64,000 nucleotides of DNA. It comes from JBNKFV01 sp050289485 (GTDB lineage: Bacteria; Pseudomonadota; Gammaproteobacteria; Pseudomonadales; Cellvibrionaceae). The translations under genes were made by a program, and so were the position numbers. Of the stretch, positions 52,171 to 61,917 are shown piece by piece. The stretch covers positions 1 through 64,000 of the forward strand of contig JBNKFV010000005.1 of NCBI GenBank assembly GCA_050289485.1. The letters are read 5' to 3'. The first letter of the stretch is position 1. Each line of letters begins with the position of its first letter. The notes below the pieces were generated by a model. The model did no database searches. It was not told the DNA's origin and saw only the letters and a program-made list of their open reading frames with translations.

Positions 52171-53854
52171 TCCTGCCGGTTTCATCAATGTCGATATGCT
52201 CTGCCGAGGGTACTTTGGGTAAGCCTGGCAGGGTCATGATATCGCCGCAGTAAACCACCAAAAACTCTGCGCCTGCAGCCAACTTTACGTCGCGAACATG
52301 CAGGTTAAAGTTTTTCGGAGCCCCCAGCAGGTTCGGGTCGGACGAGAAAGAATATTGGGTTTTTGCCATGCATACGGGCAAGTGACCAAACCCTGCCTCT
52401 TGAATTTCACGAAATTTGTCACGTACTTTCTTGTCGGCAGCAACCTTGTCAGCGCCGTAAACATTTTGCGCAATCGCTTCTACTTTGTTCCAAAGTGGCA
52501 GCTCTTCGTTGTACAGAAAACGAAAGTCTGGCTGTTTTTCCTGGGTGAGTTTTACAACCGCTTCGGCCAGCGCTCGCCCGCCTTCGCCACCATGTTCCCA
52601 TACCGTTGATTCAATCACATCCACCCCAAGGTGGCTGCAACGCTGTATGACTTCTGCAACTTCTGTGTCGGTATCGGCCGAAAACCGGTTGAGACCGATA
52701 ACTACCGGAATGCCAAAGTTTTGCATGTTGCGAATATGCCGTTTGAGGTTTTCCAGGCCTTTAGTCAGGGCCGGTAAATCTTCGGTCTTGAGTTGGTCTT
52801 TTGCCAGTCCACCGTTCATTTTGAGTGAACGTATCGTTGCAACGATAACGGCTGCCTGAGGCCTGAAACCTGCTTTCCGGCAGACAATATTCATAAATTT
52901 TTCGCCTCCCAAATCAGAGCCAAACCCGGCTTCGGTTACCACAAAATCTGCCAGTTTCAGGGCAGTTTTTGTGGCTATGATCGAGTTTGCGCCGTGGGCG
53001 ATATTGGCAAACGGGCCGCCGTGTATGAAGGCGGGGGTGCCCTCAAGGGTTTGTACCAGGTTGGGGCGAATGGCATCTTTAAGCAGGGCAGTCATGGCAC
53101 CATCGACTTTGAGGTCCCGGCAGTAAATCGGTTGTTTGTCGTAGGTGTGGCCAATCATGATATTGCCTAGGCGACGTTTGAGGTCCATCAGGTCGTTGGC
53201 CAGACAAAAACAGGCCATCACTTCAGAGGCCACGGTAATTTCAAAGCCGCCTTCATGGGGTATAGAGTTGCCAACCCCGCCAAGGCCTACCACCAAATGG
53301 CGCAGTGCGCGGTCGTTCATGTCTACGACTCGTGTCCAGGTAATGCGGCGGGGATCGATATTCAGGGTATTGCCATGATGTATATGGTTATCGATGGCTG
53401 CGGCCAATAAGTTATTGGCTAAACCGATGGCATGGAAGTCGCCAGTGAAATGCAGATTGATCGCTTCCATCGGCACCACTTGGGCATAGCCACCGCCAGC
53501 AGCGCCACCTTTCATGCCGAAGCAGGGGCCCAGCGAGGGTTCTCGCAGGCACAGCATCACTTTTCGGCCGAGTTTACCGAGCCCGTCTGCCAGCCCGACC
53601 GAGGTCGTGGTTTTGCCCTCGCCGGCAGGAGTTGGGTTCATCGCCGTGACCAGAATCAGCTTGCCGCTGCGGCGTTGTTCGTCGTTCATGAGTTGCTGGC
53701 ATTTTTCGCGGCTGAGCTTGGCAATATATTTGCCGTAATGGTCAAAGTCTTCGGCGGTAAGGTCGAGCTTGGCGGCAATCTGCTCTACCGGTTGCATGTT
53801 GGCCTGCTGAGCAATCTCGATATCGCTGGGAACCTTCGGGTGGTTGGGGGGCAT
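52154..53854 (-). CDS. fhs: Formate-tetrahydrofolate ligase
   Basis: 566 aa, normal length. The P-loop-like ATP site is NPTPAGEGKTTTSVGL, and FTGDFHAIGLANNLLAA (substrate region) and GRALAEAVVKL later confirm the family. It makes 10-formyl-tetrahydrofolate from formate and ATP for purine and methionyl-tRNA synthesis or one-carbon assimilation. Single gene, read opposite to the neighbouring mutase. Confidence 0.95.
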   Translation of the reverse strand: MPPNHPKVPSDIEIAQQANMQPVEQIAAKLDLTAEDFDHYGKYIAKLSREKCQQLMNDEQRRSGKLILVTAMNPTPAGEGKTTTSVGLADGLGKLGRKVMLCLREPSLGPCFGMKGGAAGGGYAQVVPMEAINLHFTGDFHAIGLANNLLAAAIDNHIHHGNTLNIDPRRITWTRVVDMNDRALRHLVVGLGGVGNSIPHEGGFEITVASEVMACFCLANDLMDLKRRLGNIMIGHTYDKQPIYCRDLKVDGAMTALLKDAIRPNLVQTLEGTPAFIHGGPFANIAHGANSIIATKTALKLADFVVTEAGFGSDLGGEKFMNIVCRKAGFRPQAAVIVATIRSLKMNGGLAKDQLKTEDLPALTKGLENLKRHIRNMQNFGIPVVIGLNRFSADTDTEVAEVIQRCSHLGVDVIESTVWEHGGEGGRALAEAVVKLTQEKQPDFRFLYNEELPLWNKVEAIAQNVYGADKVAADKKVRDKFREIQEAGFGHLPVCMAKTQYSFSSDPNLLGAPKNFNLHVRDVKLAAGAEFLVVYCGDIMTLPGLPKVPSAEHIDIDETGRITGLF

Positions 53855-54245
53855 AAACTCTCCTTAATTATTGTGTAGTCATTGTTGTCGAATATCGGCT
53901 TCTGCATAAAAGCTGTAGTGTCAAAACACTTTAGTATTAGGCGCTGATTAATAATAAGCCAATCATGGCGCAAAGGCAGCTTGAGAATAGATCTGTGGGT
54001 GTGACAGGTGTGCCACGAACGATCTAAAGAGAGATTTTGTCGCCTACAGGCTAATTTCTGCTAAATTGAACACTGAATACGGTGTGTGTTAGTGCTATTT
54101 TGCGCGTTGGAAGGTGATCGTGCCAAAATATCCTGCACTCTCTATGGCCCTGGCGCATTTATGTCGGGGTTACCGGGCGAGAGATCAGAGGCGTTTAACG
54201 GCTCCAATGGCAATGCTTGCAATACAGGAATTAACTGACGTTCTT

Positions 54246-55529
54246 ATGAAAGTTCTGCTGGTGGAAGACAGCGCTACGTTGCGCCATGCTCATATTAAGT
54301 ATATCGAACAGGCCGGACACACCCCTGTGGCGGTCAGTAGTGGTGAAGAAGCGCTGCAGCTAATCGACAATACCCCGATCGATATGGTCATCATGGATGT
54401 CGACATGCCAGGCTTGAACGGCTTTGAAACGACCCGACTGATGCGTGAATGGTTGGCCGACCATTGGGTGCCTATTATTTTTGTGACGGGCCGTAATGAT
54501 GATGAGAGCCTTCGTGAGGGCATCGAGGCTGGTGGCGATGACTATTTGATCAAGCCCGTTAGCCCAGTGATTCTAAATGCAAAAATTGCTGCCATGCAGC
54601 GCATTATGGAAATGCGTGACGAACTGCATACCCTCAACCTTGAGCTGGAAAACATCAGTCAGAAAGATGCGCTTACAAAACTTTACAATCGCCGCGCCTT
54701 TAACGACTTTGGCGAAAAGCAGTGGATGCAATGCCATCGCGAGCAGGTGCCGGTGAGTGTGTTGATGATCGACATTGATCACTTCAAACATTTTAACGAC
54801 ATTTATGGTCATCCCGTGGGTGATGAATGCCTGGTACAGGTCAGTGACGCTATGCGCCAATGCGTGCATCGGCCTAATGATATTTTGGCGCGTTATGGTG
54901 GTGAAGAGTTTGTGGTGCTCTTGCCGGGTACCGACCGACAAGGGGCGAAGCGTGTTGCCAATGCTATTCGCGAAGCAATCGAGGCATTGGATATAGAAAA
55001 CAGTGGTTCTACCACCAGCCGACGAGTGACCGCCAGTATTGGTTGCGCGACTACCCGGCACACGAAAGACAAAACCGTGGCCGACCTGGTGCAATGTGGC
55101 GACCGTGCACTCTACCGAGCAAAACGCCAAGGGCGCAATCGGGTTGTGGTTGATGAGTTGTCGCTGGTCAGCAATATTCTGGTAGCCGATAGTGATGCCA
55201 ATACTGTCGATTTTATTAATCAGCAAATGGCTGGTGCTTGTCAGATTACCTCTGCCGATACCGCTGAAGAGTGCTTGGAACTGGTGCAGTTACTGCAACC
55301 AGATTTAATAGTTATTGACCATCGTATCGAAGGAATGAAAGAGACCGCATTGGTTGGGCAATTAAAAAATTACACCCACTCAGCCTGTATTCCTATTTTG
55401 CTTTACACCCAGGGCCGCACGGTTGATTTGAAACGTATGGCAAAAAAACTGGGTGCGCCCACCTACCTGCGTAAATCTACCGACAGCGACAAACTGCTGC
55501 CAGCCATTAAGCGCTACCTGCATAGTTAA
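54246..55529 (+). CDS. REC-GGDEF-REC diguanylate cyclase
   Basis: 427 aa. The first receiver has VEDSATLRH, phospho-acceptor D in MDVDMPG, T in VTGR and K in LIKPVSP, all intact. The middle is GGDEF: RYGGEEFVVLLPG is the active site and RPND, five residues before it, is the inhibitory c-di-GMP site. The C-terminal receiver (VADSDAN, VIDHRIEG, LLYTQG, YLRKS) also keeps the key residues. REC-GGDEF-REC is rarer than REC-REC-GGDEF. Start at ATG 54246 (MKVLLVEDS); the frame opens earlier but without signal or homology. No partner kinase is close. Confidence 0.88.
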   Translation: MKVLLVEDSATLRHAHIKYIEQAGHTPVAVSSGEEALQLIDNTPIDMVIMDVDMPGLNGFETTRLMREWLADHWVPIIFVTGRNDDESLREGIEAGGDDYLIKPVSPVILNAKIAAMQRIMEMRDELHTLNLELENISQKDALTKLYNRRAFNDFGEKQWMQCHREQVPVSVLMIDIDHFKHFNDIYGHPVGDECLVQVSDAMRQCVHRPNDILARYGGEEFVVLLPGTDRQGAKRVANAIREAIEALDIENSGSTTSRRVTASIGCATTRHTKDKTVADLVQCGDRALYRAKRQGRNRVVVDELSLVSNILVADSDANTVDFINQQMAGACQITSADTAEECLELVQLLQPDLIVIDHRIEGMKETALVGQLKNYTHSACIPILLYTQGRTVDLKRMAKKLGAPTYLRKSTDSDKLLPAIKRYLHS

Positions 55530-56173
55530 CCATTGGTCAGCGGTGTGAGTAGCGATACTTTCTCAGTAGCTTCACACTGGCCACGTAACCCGCCGGGCAC
55601 GGGCTGGGTCGTCAGCACTGTAATGCGGTAGTGTTCGCTGTACCTCTGGGTTAATTCATTCAGGCTCACCGAAAAAGGCGGGCCGTCGGCTTGGTTCTGG
55701 TCGTATTCGTAAGTTATTACTAATTGCGGCGCGACATTGGTCAGTGCTTCGATGTGCTGCGTGTAAGCGCTGCGCATTGCCGGTGGCAAGGCGACAATGG
55801 CGGCGCGGTCATAAACGGCATCGATGTCACCGAGTGTAGATGGGGTTAACTCAAGAATATCACCCACAAATATATCGATACCTTTAGCCTGGTAATGCAG
55901 GTGCTCGCCATCTTGGATAATCGCGGGCACAAGATTCAGTTGTTCAAACAACTGGTCAACGGCGAGCTGGCTGAGTTCGGCCCCGGCAATGCTATACCCT
56001 TGTGTAAGCAGCCAGCCAATATCGAGTGTTTTGCCGCACAGTGGAATAAACAGGCGGGCACCAGGGGCTAGCTGTAGCGCGGCGAGGTGTTTGATTAGCA
56101 GTGGGTTGGGTTGGTTTTCGTGAAAACCAATCTCATTTTTTCCCCATTTGTGGTGCCAAAAATTTGCTTCCAT
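55526..56173 (-). CDS. tpm: Thiopurine S-methyltransferase family protein
   Basis: 215 aa. The start WHHKWGKNEIGFHENQPNPLL, the PLCGKTLDIGWLLTQGYSIAGAE SAM-binding block, DAVYDRAAIVALPPAMR and a GGPPFSV-like DGPPFSVS ending are those of bacterial TPMT, which methylates selenium and tellurium compounds. Its 3' end overlaps the converging cyclase gene by 4 bases. Confidence 0.94.
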   Translation of the reverse strand: MEANFWHHKWGKNEIGFHENQPNPLLIKHLAALQLAPGARLFIPLCGKTLDIGWLLTQGYSIAGAELSQLAVDQLFEQLNLVPAIIQDGEHLHYQAKGIDIFVGDILELTPSTLGDIDAVYDRAAIVALPPAMRSAYTQHIEALTNVAPQLVITYEYDQNQADGPPFSVSLNELTQRYSEHYRITVLTTQPVPGGLRGQCEATEKVSLLTPLTNG

Positions 56174-56203
56174 TGAATTTGTCTCCTCGCGATTGTTTGT
56201 ACG

Positions 56204-56812
56204 TTAGGTCGTCACGGTATCGGGCCGCCGGTAAGCGCAGCACTCACATTGCCTTTGGTAGGCTAGCTCGGTGGCCTCTGCCTCTGGGGTGAGCATATCA
56301 GGGAGTGTATTAGTAAGGGTCATCAAACGCTGTTCCAGCTGTGTTTGGGTTTCCAGTTCTCCAGTGTGCAATATATGTTTGAGGTCGAAGTGATAGTGGC
56401 GCTTGAGTGCCCAGCCCACCAGCAGGCTGCGATGGCAAATGGCGGGGTCTTTTTCGGCGCAGCTCAGGGCAATGCGAAACCCTTTTCTCAAGCCACTTTG
56501 TACCCGTTCAACACCGAGCTTAAATAAATCAGAGTGCATTAAACGGCCAAACTGTACTTGGCCACTCTCGTTGTAATGGCTGGCATCTTTGGAGCGCGGG
56601 CCTAATTCATCACCCAAATACACATAGCGAATGCCGTGTTTTTGCAAATGCTGCTTGAGTGCACCTTGATGGTAGTCGAAGAAGGCGTTGCTAAACGGCA
56701 CCGAGCGAATATCTGCTACCGCAGTTATGTGGTAGTGCTTCAGCTGTTGTATGTACTCGTCGATCGGTTTGGTGGCGTAACCAATACTAAAAAGGGCGGC
56801 AGGTGCTGGCAT
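56204..56812 (-). CDS. DUF488 family protein
   Basis: 202 aa. FSIGYATKPIDEYIQQL at the start, ADIRSVPFSNAFFDYH, YLGDELGPR and LSCAEKDPAICHRSLL (the Cys motif of DUF488) define the family, whose function is not established. ATG 56812 is chosen; the open frame extends to 56896 without homology. Same direction as tpm. Confidence 0.85.
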   Translation of the reverse strand: MPAPAALFSIGYATKPIDEYIQQLKHYHITAVADIRSVPFSNAFFDYHQGALKQHLQKHGIRYVYLGDELGPRSKDASHYNESGQVQFGRLMHSDLFKLGVERVQSGLRKGFRIALSCAEKDPAICHRSLLVGWALKRHYHFDLKHILHTGELETQTQLEQRLMTLTNTLPDMLTPEAEATELAYQRQCECCAYRRPDTVTT

Positions 56813-56922
56813 AGGCTGGCTTTCGGTTGTGTGTCTGATGCAGATCAATAATCGCCATAGATACGGCTTATATGATGTGCCAAGCATTAGGGTCAACAGA
56901 TCTAATAGTACAGGAGCGCATC

Positions 56923-57117
56923 ATGCAAAAAAATGTAGGTAAAATCGACCGCGTTATTCGTGTTGTACTCGGATTAGTGTTGTTGAGTTTTGTGGTAATG
57001 CAGCCCCATTATCTGTGGGGATTGGTGGGTATTATTCCGCTGGTAACCGGTTTGTGGGGTTTTTGCCCTTTGTATAAGCTGATTGGGTTGAGCAGCTGCC
57101 CGCTCTCAAAAAATTAA
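56923..57117 (+). CDS. DUF2892 family small membrane protein
   Basis: 64 aa. KNVGKIDRVIRVVLGLVLLS and LVGIIPLVTGLWGFCPLYKLIG are the two DUF2892 membrane helices, with a Cys pair (FCPLY, SSCPLS). Related to the membrane part of YgaP. AGGAGCGCATC precedes ATG 56923. Standing alone, divergent from DUF488. Confidence 0.9.
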   Translation: MQKNVGKIDRVIRVVLGLVLLSFVVMQPHYLWGLVGIIPLVTGLWGFCPLYKLIGLSSCPLSKN

Positions 57118-57135
57118 CCGCAGGCAGCACTCAGA

Positions 57136-58626
57136 CTAGTCGTTGTGTATCTCGATAATGGCGATAGCAGCCTGATCGAGGCTGGTTGACGTATTTTTCG
57201 TAGCGCGGGTTACGCTAACCAGGCTGTCGTTGGTTAGCTGATTCAGTAATGCGCTGCTGGTAATACTGGTGTCAGCTGCATTTTTGATACTGTCGGCGTT
57301 ACCGGGGTTGATGGTTACGTCGAGAATGGCGAACGTGCTGTTACCCGCACGCGTCACCGCACCGCTCAGTGTAATATCCTCATCATCTTGTTCTCCCGCA
57401 TCGCGTACACGCAGCATATAAATATTGTGGTCACTGTCGGTAAAACCTTGCACCTGTACCTGTCGATCGGCGATCCCCGTGTCCAGGATCAAGTCTTCGT
57501 CGTCGGTTTGTGGGGTTGCTTGTAGTGTCATGCCGAAGCTGTTGATACGAGTGTTGACCGTCACATCGCTGCTGTCGATAGGCGCCGTCAAAGACATACG
57601 GGGTTGCTGGAATTTTATTCTGCTAGCGGTAAGCTCCCTTGTCAGGGTGTCGAGCGTACCTTCAATTTCAACCTGCGCACCGGGCAGTAAATTCGTTTTG
57701 CTCCCGCCTTCATAGCTTTCTGAGCCGGATATAAGGACCGTTTGGTTGCCAATCCGTATCTCTGAAAGTGATTCAATGCGGCTGATCACACCCTCAATTT
57801 CTGCCGGTATGTTGTCATGTTCCGGTTTGCTGATAGTCGGCAGGGCGGTATTGACGCAGCGAGCAGTGAGTACCGTTGAGAGGTCATCCCCGGCGCTGAA
57901 ACCACTGTCGGCGGTTGCTGTTGCTTGCACCAAGTCACCACTTTTAACGCCACTGCCACAGTTTTCAACGGTTACGCCGTTTTGGGTAACCATCTGGTCG
58001 TTAATGGCGAAACCGATACCGTTGTCGACGTTGCTGATAGTGCCGCTGACCTGCCATTCGCCAGGTGCGGTAGCGGGTTTTTCAAGACGAGTGACCAAAA
58101 CGGTATTGGTGTTTTCATCAAGATACCCACTGACTTTAACCACATCTCCCAGTGTGAGACTGGCAACATCACTGATATTACTTAACTGGGTATCGGCGGT
58201 CGTCAGCAGGTTAACACCCAAAACCTGTAATGGAGAGATCTGAGTGACAGGGCCGATAGCCGCATGGGCTACGCTAATAGCAAAGGCGGTACCGCTGGTT
58301 AATGTGGCATCTGGACTTCTGCGCAGCAGGATTTCTGCCACCATGCCGTTGGCCAGTTGGCTGCTGCTGGCGGCAGTGCCATCAATGGTGATGTCGGCAG
58401 TGTTACTGAGCGAAAAATCGCTGTCGTGATTCACTTCTGTATCGCTGGCGTTGGTTAAAACCCCACGGCTGATACCGCCGACCGTAGATGATGTTGTAGG
58501 GTCCCCATCGTCACTACCGCCGTTACCGATCTCCATGCGGCAGGCACTCAGGGTCAATACTAGAGTGCTGAGCAGGGTAAGGTGCAGCAGCGAAGATAGC
58601 GTTCGGGGTTTACGTAAAAATTCCAT
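57136..58626 (-). CDS. DUF5666-type lipoprotein
   Basis: 496 aa. A signal ending LTLSAC gives a lipid-anchored protein. The mature part has several repeats of about 60-80 residues of the OB-like DUF5666 type, each with a G-x-V/I..I.....I.(I/V)NGQ-like pattern (VSGTISNVDNGIGFAINDQ, AEIEGVISRIESLSEIRIGNQ). Probably in the outer membrane or periplasm; no known activity. AGGATCATAC precedes ATG 58626. Followed in the same operon direction by no close gene. Confidence 0.8.
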   Translation of the reverse strand: MEFLRKPRTLSSLLHLTLLSTLVLTLSACRMEIGNGGSDDGDPTTSSTVGGISRGVLTNASDTEVNHDSDFSLSNTADITIDGTAASSSQLANGMVAEILLRRSPDATLTSGTAFAISVAHAAIGPVTQISPLQVLGVNLLTTADTQLSNISDVASLTLGDVVKVSGYLDENTNTVLVTRLEKPATAPGEWQVSGTISNVDNGIGFAINDQMVTQNGVTVENCGSGVKSGDLVQATATADSGFSAGDDLSTVLTARCVNTALPTISKPEHDNIPAEIEGVISRIESLSEIRIGNQTVLISGSESYEGGSKTNLLPGAQVEIEGTLDTLTRELTASRIKFQQPRMSLTAPIDSSDVTVNTRINSFGMTLQATPQTDDEDLILDTGIADRQVQVQGFTDSDHNIYMLRVRDAGEQDDEDITLSGAVTRAGNSTFAILDVTINPGNADSIKNAADTSITSSALLNQLTNDSLVSVTRATKNTSTSLDQAAIAIIEIHND

Positions 58627-58637
58627 GTATGATCCTG

Positions 58638-59120
58638 TTAGATTAACTTTTGCCAAAACTGTGCCGTGCCAGCATCCGGGTCGAGGGCATAGTCGTCAAA
58701 GCCAAACTGGCGATACACCTGTTGTGCGCGCCGGTTGCCGCTGAGTACTTCCAGCGTGAGTTTGCAGCAGTCTCGTTCGACAGCATAGGCTTCAACTTGT
58801 TGCAGTAACTGGCGGCTAATGCCGCAGCCACGATAATCTGGGATGACGATAACATCATGAATGTTAAGCAGCGGCTTGGCTTTGAATGTCGACAGACTCA
58901 AGAATCCGGTAATCAAACCAACCGGTTCATCTGCATCGAAGGCCAGCAGTGTGATTGCCGTGCCGATATTTGCCAGTGCTTGTGGTAAATCCTCTAACAC
59001 CTTGGCAGGCAATGGTGTGCCGCCGCCCATGGGATCAATGGCATAGATGTTCATCAACTGGCGAATCGCAGCTTGGTGCTCGGGCCGGGTGTAGTCTGCC
59101 TGAATAATGTAAATTGTCAT
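58638..59120 (-). CDS. GNAT family N-acetyltransferase
   Basis: 160 aa. Motif A is IHDVIVIPDYRGCGISRQLLQ, followed by LTLEVLSGNRRAQQVYRQFGF. Substrate unknown. Start uncertain: ATG 59120 or GTG 59132, the latter overlapping the tag stop (GTGA) and suggesting coupling. Downstream of tag. Confidence 0.85.
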   Translation of the reverse strand: MTIYIIQADYTRPEHQAAIRQLMNIYAIDPMGGGTPLPAKVLEDLPQALANIGTAITLLAFDADEPVGLITGFLSLSTFKAKPLLNIHDVIVIPDYRGCGISRQLLQQVEAYAVERDCCKLTLEVLSGNRRAQQVYRQFGFDDYALDPDAGTAQFWQKLI

Positions 59121-59128
59121 CAGATTGA

Positions 59129-59734
59129 TCACTTAACTGAAAAGTGTTTTGCCTGGGTTTGGCATTGTTGGTGGCGTGGGCAGTTGGTCAGGTGATCGTT
59201 CACCATCCCAGTGGCCTGCATAAAGGCGTAGCAGATAGTGCTGCCTACAAAATTAAAGCCAGCTTTTTTCAGTGTTTTGCTCATCTGGTCTGACCGTGGT
59301 GTAGAAGCTGGTACCTGTTTCATACGGCCGTACTGGTTTTGCAGCGGGGTGCCATCAACAAATTGCCAGATAAATTCGGCAAATGATTGTTGCTCTTTAA
59401 TCTTGAGGTAAGCCCTGGCATTTTGCCGTGCGCTGGCGAGTTTCAGACGATTGCGAATAATGGCTGGGTTTTCAGCCAGTTGGGCTAGTTTTTTGTCGCT
59501 GTAGCGGGCGATTTTTTCTGCATTAAAGCCGTCGAAGGCTTGGCGATAGCCTTCGCGTTTGCGTAATACGGTAATCCATGACAAGCCCGCTTGGGCGCCT
59601 TCGAGTAGCAAAAATTCAAACAATTTGCTGTCGTCGGCCAGTGGTGTACCCCATTCTTCATGATGGTATTGCTCGTACAATGGATCTCCTACGCACCAGG
59701 GGCAGGGGGCTTGCATCGTCACTTTGGTGGGCAT
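59129..59734 (-). CDS. tag: DNA-3-methyladenine glycosylase I
   Basis: 201 aa. CPWCVGDPLYEQYHHEEWG, GAQAGLSWITVLRKREGYR and GFNFVGSTICYAFMQATGMVNDH are typical of Tag, including the Cys and His zinc ligands at both ends (CPWC, HLTNCPRH). It removes 3-methyladenine from DNA. Followed by a GNAT gene overlapping by 3 bases. Confidence 0.95.
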   Translation of the reverse strand: MPTKVTMQAPCPWCVGDPLYEQYHHEEWGTPLADDSKLFEFLLLEGAQAGLSWITVLRKREGYRQAFDGFNAEKIARYSDKKLAQLAENPAIIRNRLKLASARQNARAYLKIKEQQSFAEFIWQFVDGTPLQNQYGRMKQVPASTPRSDQMSKTLKKAGFNFVGSTICYAFMQATGMVNDHLTNCPRHQQCQTQAKHFSVK

Positions 59735-59910
59735 AAATCACTTCCTGTTTTCGCGGTAAAATCCCAAACTAGCGTTCTATTATCTGACCCGGATGTTTGC
59801 TTGAAAAGGCCAACAGATTAACTCAGACTGAGTTAATCTGTAACCGCGGGGCATGACGCCTCGGATTATTATGAGCCATCTCTGGCTTGCCAACAGAAAA
59901 GGAAGGCCTT

Positions 59911-60882
59911 ATGCAGGTTTTGTATCCCGAGATCAAGCCTTATCAAACCCACTGCATTACCGTTGACGCACCTCACGAACTGTATGTGGAGGAATCTGGT
60001 AAACCCGATGGGTTGCCGGTGGTTTTTGTGCACGGTGGGCCTGGTGCAGGTTGCAGTCATCAAGACCGGCGCTTTTTCGACCCGGAGAAATACCGCATTA
60101 TTTTGTTTGATCAGCGTGGTGCAGGGCGGTCTACCCCGCATGCTGAGCTAGAGGGTAACTCCACACAGGCACTGGTGGCCGATATGGAGGTGATTCGCGA
60201 GACCTTAGGCATCGATCAGTGGGTATTGTTTGGCGGCTCCTGGGGTTCAACCCTGAGCCTTGTCTACGCCCAGACGCACCCCGAGCGGGTATTGGCGATG
60301 ATCCTGCGGGGTATTTTTCTATGCCGCGACGAAGAAATTCACTGGTTTTATCAAGAGGGTGCCAGCCGAATTTTCCCAGACTATTGGGAGGATTACCTGC
60401 ATCCGATTCCAGAGGCAGAGCGTGGCAATATGCTGAAGGCCTACTATCAGCGTCTTACCGGCCAGAATGAGCTGGCCAAAATGGCGGCGGCAAAAGCCTG
60501 GTCGCTCTGGGAAGGGCGTTGCGCCACACTGCGTCCCAGTGCCGAGGTGGTAGACCATTTTTCCGATCCGCATCTGGCGTTGTCGTTGGCTCGCATCGAG
60601 GCGCACTTTTTTATCAATCAATCGTATCTGGAACCCAATCAAATCTTGCGCGATGCCGGTAAGCTTGAGGGGATTCCGGGTATTATTGTGCACGGCCGTT
60701 ACGACATGATATGTCCTCTCGATAACGCCTATGCTTTGTATCAGGCCTGGCCCGATTCAGAGCTGGATATTATTCGCGACGCGGGCCACTCGTCCCGCGA
60801 GCCAGGCATAGTTGATGCGTTGGTGCGGGCCACAGAAAAAGTTGCCCATCGCTTAACGCAAATAGACGATCCGTCGGCGTAA
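59911..60882 (+). CDS. pip: Proline iminopeptidase
   Basis: 323 aa alpha/beta hydrolase. VHGGPGAGC and FDQRGAGRS form the oxyanion region; the nucleophile Ser is in FGGSWGSTLSL, the Asp in HGRYDMICP and the His in AGHSSREPG. It releases N-terminal proline. AAAAGGAAGGCCTT precedes ATG 59911. Confidence 0.93.
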   Translation: MQVLYPEIKPYQTHCITVDAPHELYVEESGKPDGLPVVFVHGGPGAGCSHQDRRFFDPEKYRIILFDQRGAGRSTPHAELEGNSTQALVADMEVIRETLGIDQWVLFGGSWGSTLSLVYAQTHPERVLAMILRGIFLCRDEEIHWFYQEGASRIFPDYWEDYLHPIPEAERGNMLKAYYQRLTGQNELAKMAAAKAWSLWEGRCATLRPSAEVVDHFSDPHLALSLARIEAHFFINQSYLEPNQILRDAGKLEGIPGIIVHGRYDMICPLDNAYALYQAWPDSELDIIRDAGHSSREPGIVDALVRATEKVAHRLTQIDDPSA

Positions 60883-60933
60883 GGCTGGCATGAATTCACC
60901 GATAAGATACTACCGTCACAGGAGACGTTGTCG

Positions 60934-61371
60934 TTGAAAGGTTTGATACAACGGGTCAGTAGTGCCCGTGTTGAGGTTGAGGGTGAAACGGTTGGTGCCA
61001 TTGATCGAGGAATATTGTTGTTATTGGGGGTAGAAAAAGACGATAGCCGAGCTACAGCAGATAAGCTGCTGAATAAAGTGTTGGGGTATCGTATTTTTGC
61101 CGATGATCAGCAACGCATGAATTTGAGTGTGCGTGATATTGCCGGTGGCGTGTTAGTGGTATCGCAGTTTACGCTGGCAGCCGAGACTGAGAAAGGTATG
61201 CGGCCGGGCTTCTCCTGCGCGGCACCACCGGCGTTGGCTGAAGAGCTCTATGATTATTTTGTCGCACAATTGCGGGCCCAGCATGCCTGCGTGGGCACCG
61301 GCATTTTCGCCGCCGACATGCAGGTGAGTCTTACTAACGATGGTCCGGTTACGTTTATGTTGCAAAGCTGA
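60934..61371 (+). CDS. dtd: D-aminoacyl-tRNA deacylase
   Basis: 145 aa. It recycles D-aminoacyl- and glycyl-tRNAs. LIQRVSSARVEVEGE, VLVVSQFTLAAET and GPVTFMLQS (the cross-subunit Gly-Pro motif) identify the family. Start is TTG: 60934 gives MKGLIQRV as in relatives, with AGGAGA 8 bases before; TTG 60928 is also possible. The stop overlaps the next ATG by a base. Confidence 0.93.
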   Translation: MKGLIQRVSSARVEVEGETVGAIDRGILLLLGVEKDDSRATADKLLNKVLGYRIFADDQQRMNLSVRDIAGGVLVVSQFTLAAETEKGMRPGFSCAAPPALAEELYDYFVAQLRAQHACVGTGIFAADMQVSLTNDGPVTFMLQS

Positions 61372-61796
61372 TGGCTGGCATTTTTTTGGTAAACATCATG
61401 GTTGTCGCAGTGGTGGTGCTGGTGCACTACGAGTTTTTATTCAAACTGTGTACGGCCATACCTCGCATGCGGGTACGCCATCGCTATCGCATAGTGATTG
61501 GTGTATTGGGCGCATTATTGGCGCACTCGATAGAGGTGTGGGTGTTTGGGGTGGCCTATTACCTAATGCATAAAAGTGCTGGCTGGGGTGAGCTTGCCGG
61601 GAATTTTTCCGGTAGTTTAATGGAGTGTGTATACTTTTCGTTTACCACCTTTTCTACCCTGGGTTTTGGTGATATCACGCCGCATGGCGACATTCGTTAT
61701 TTAACGGGTATTGAATCGCTTACCGGGTTGGTGCTGATTACCTGGACAGCGTCGTTTTTGTATCTTGAAATGCGCCGCTCGTGGGATGAGGGATAA
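61371..61796 (+). CDS. Two-helix ion channel family protein
   Basis: 141 aa with hydrophobic segments at about 5-25, 42-65 and 110-130 and a pore-like TLGFGDI motif near residue 100, which resembles the TVGYGD selectivity filter of potassium channels. Small proteins of this type are annotated as ion channels; ion preference is not determined. ATG overlaps the dtd stop. Confidence 0.82.
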   Translation: MAGIFLVNIMVVAVVVLVHYEFLFKLCTAIPRMRVRHRYRIVIGVLGALLAHSIEVWVFGVAYYLMHKSAGWGELAGNFSGSLMECVYFSFTTFSTLGFGDITPHGDIRYLTGIESLTGLVLITWTASFLYLEMRRSWDEG

Positions 61797-61917
61797 TCAG
61801 CACACCCTATCACTTGATTAGTTGATCAAAACTTATACACTTTGGATGGGTATTTTGCCCAGAACCAACCACGTGTCGGGTGGTACGCAGACACCACAAA
61901 TAACTAAGGAGTGCATT

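Noticed and set aside
57746..58243. 165-aa plus-strand frame opposite the DUF5666 lipoprotein
   Set aside because: Shadow of the repeat-rich lipoprotein gene; no start signal or recognisable motif.
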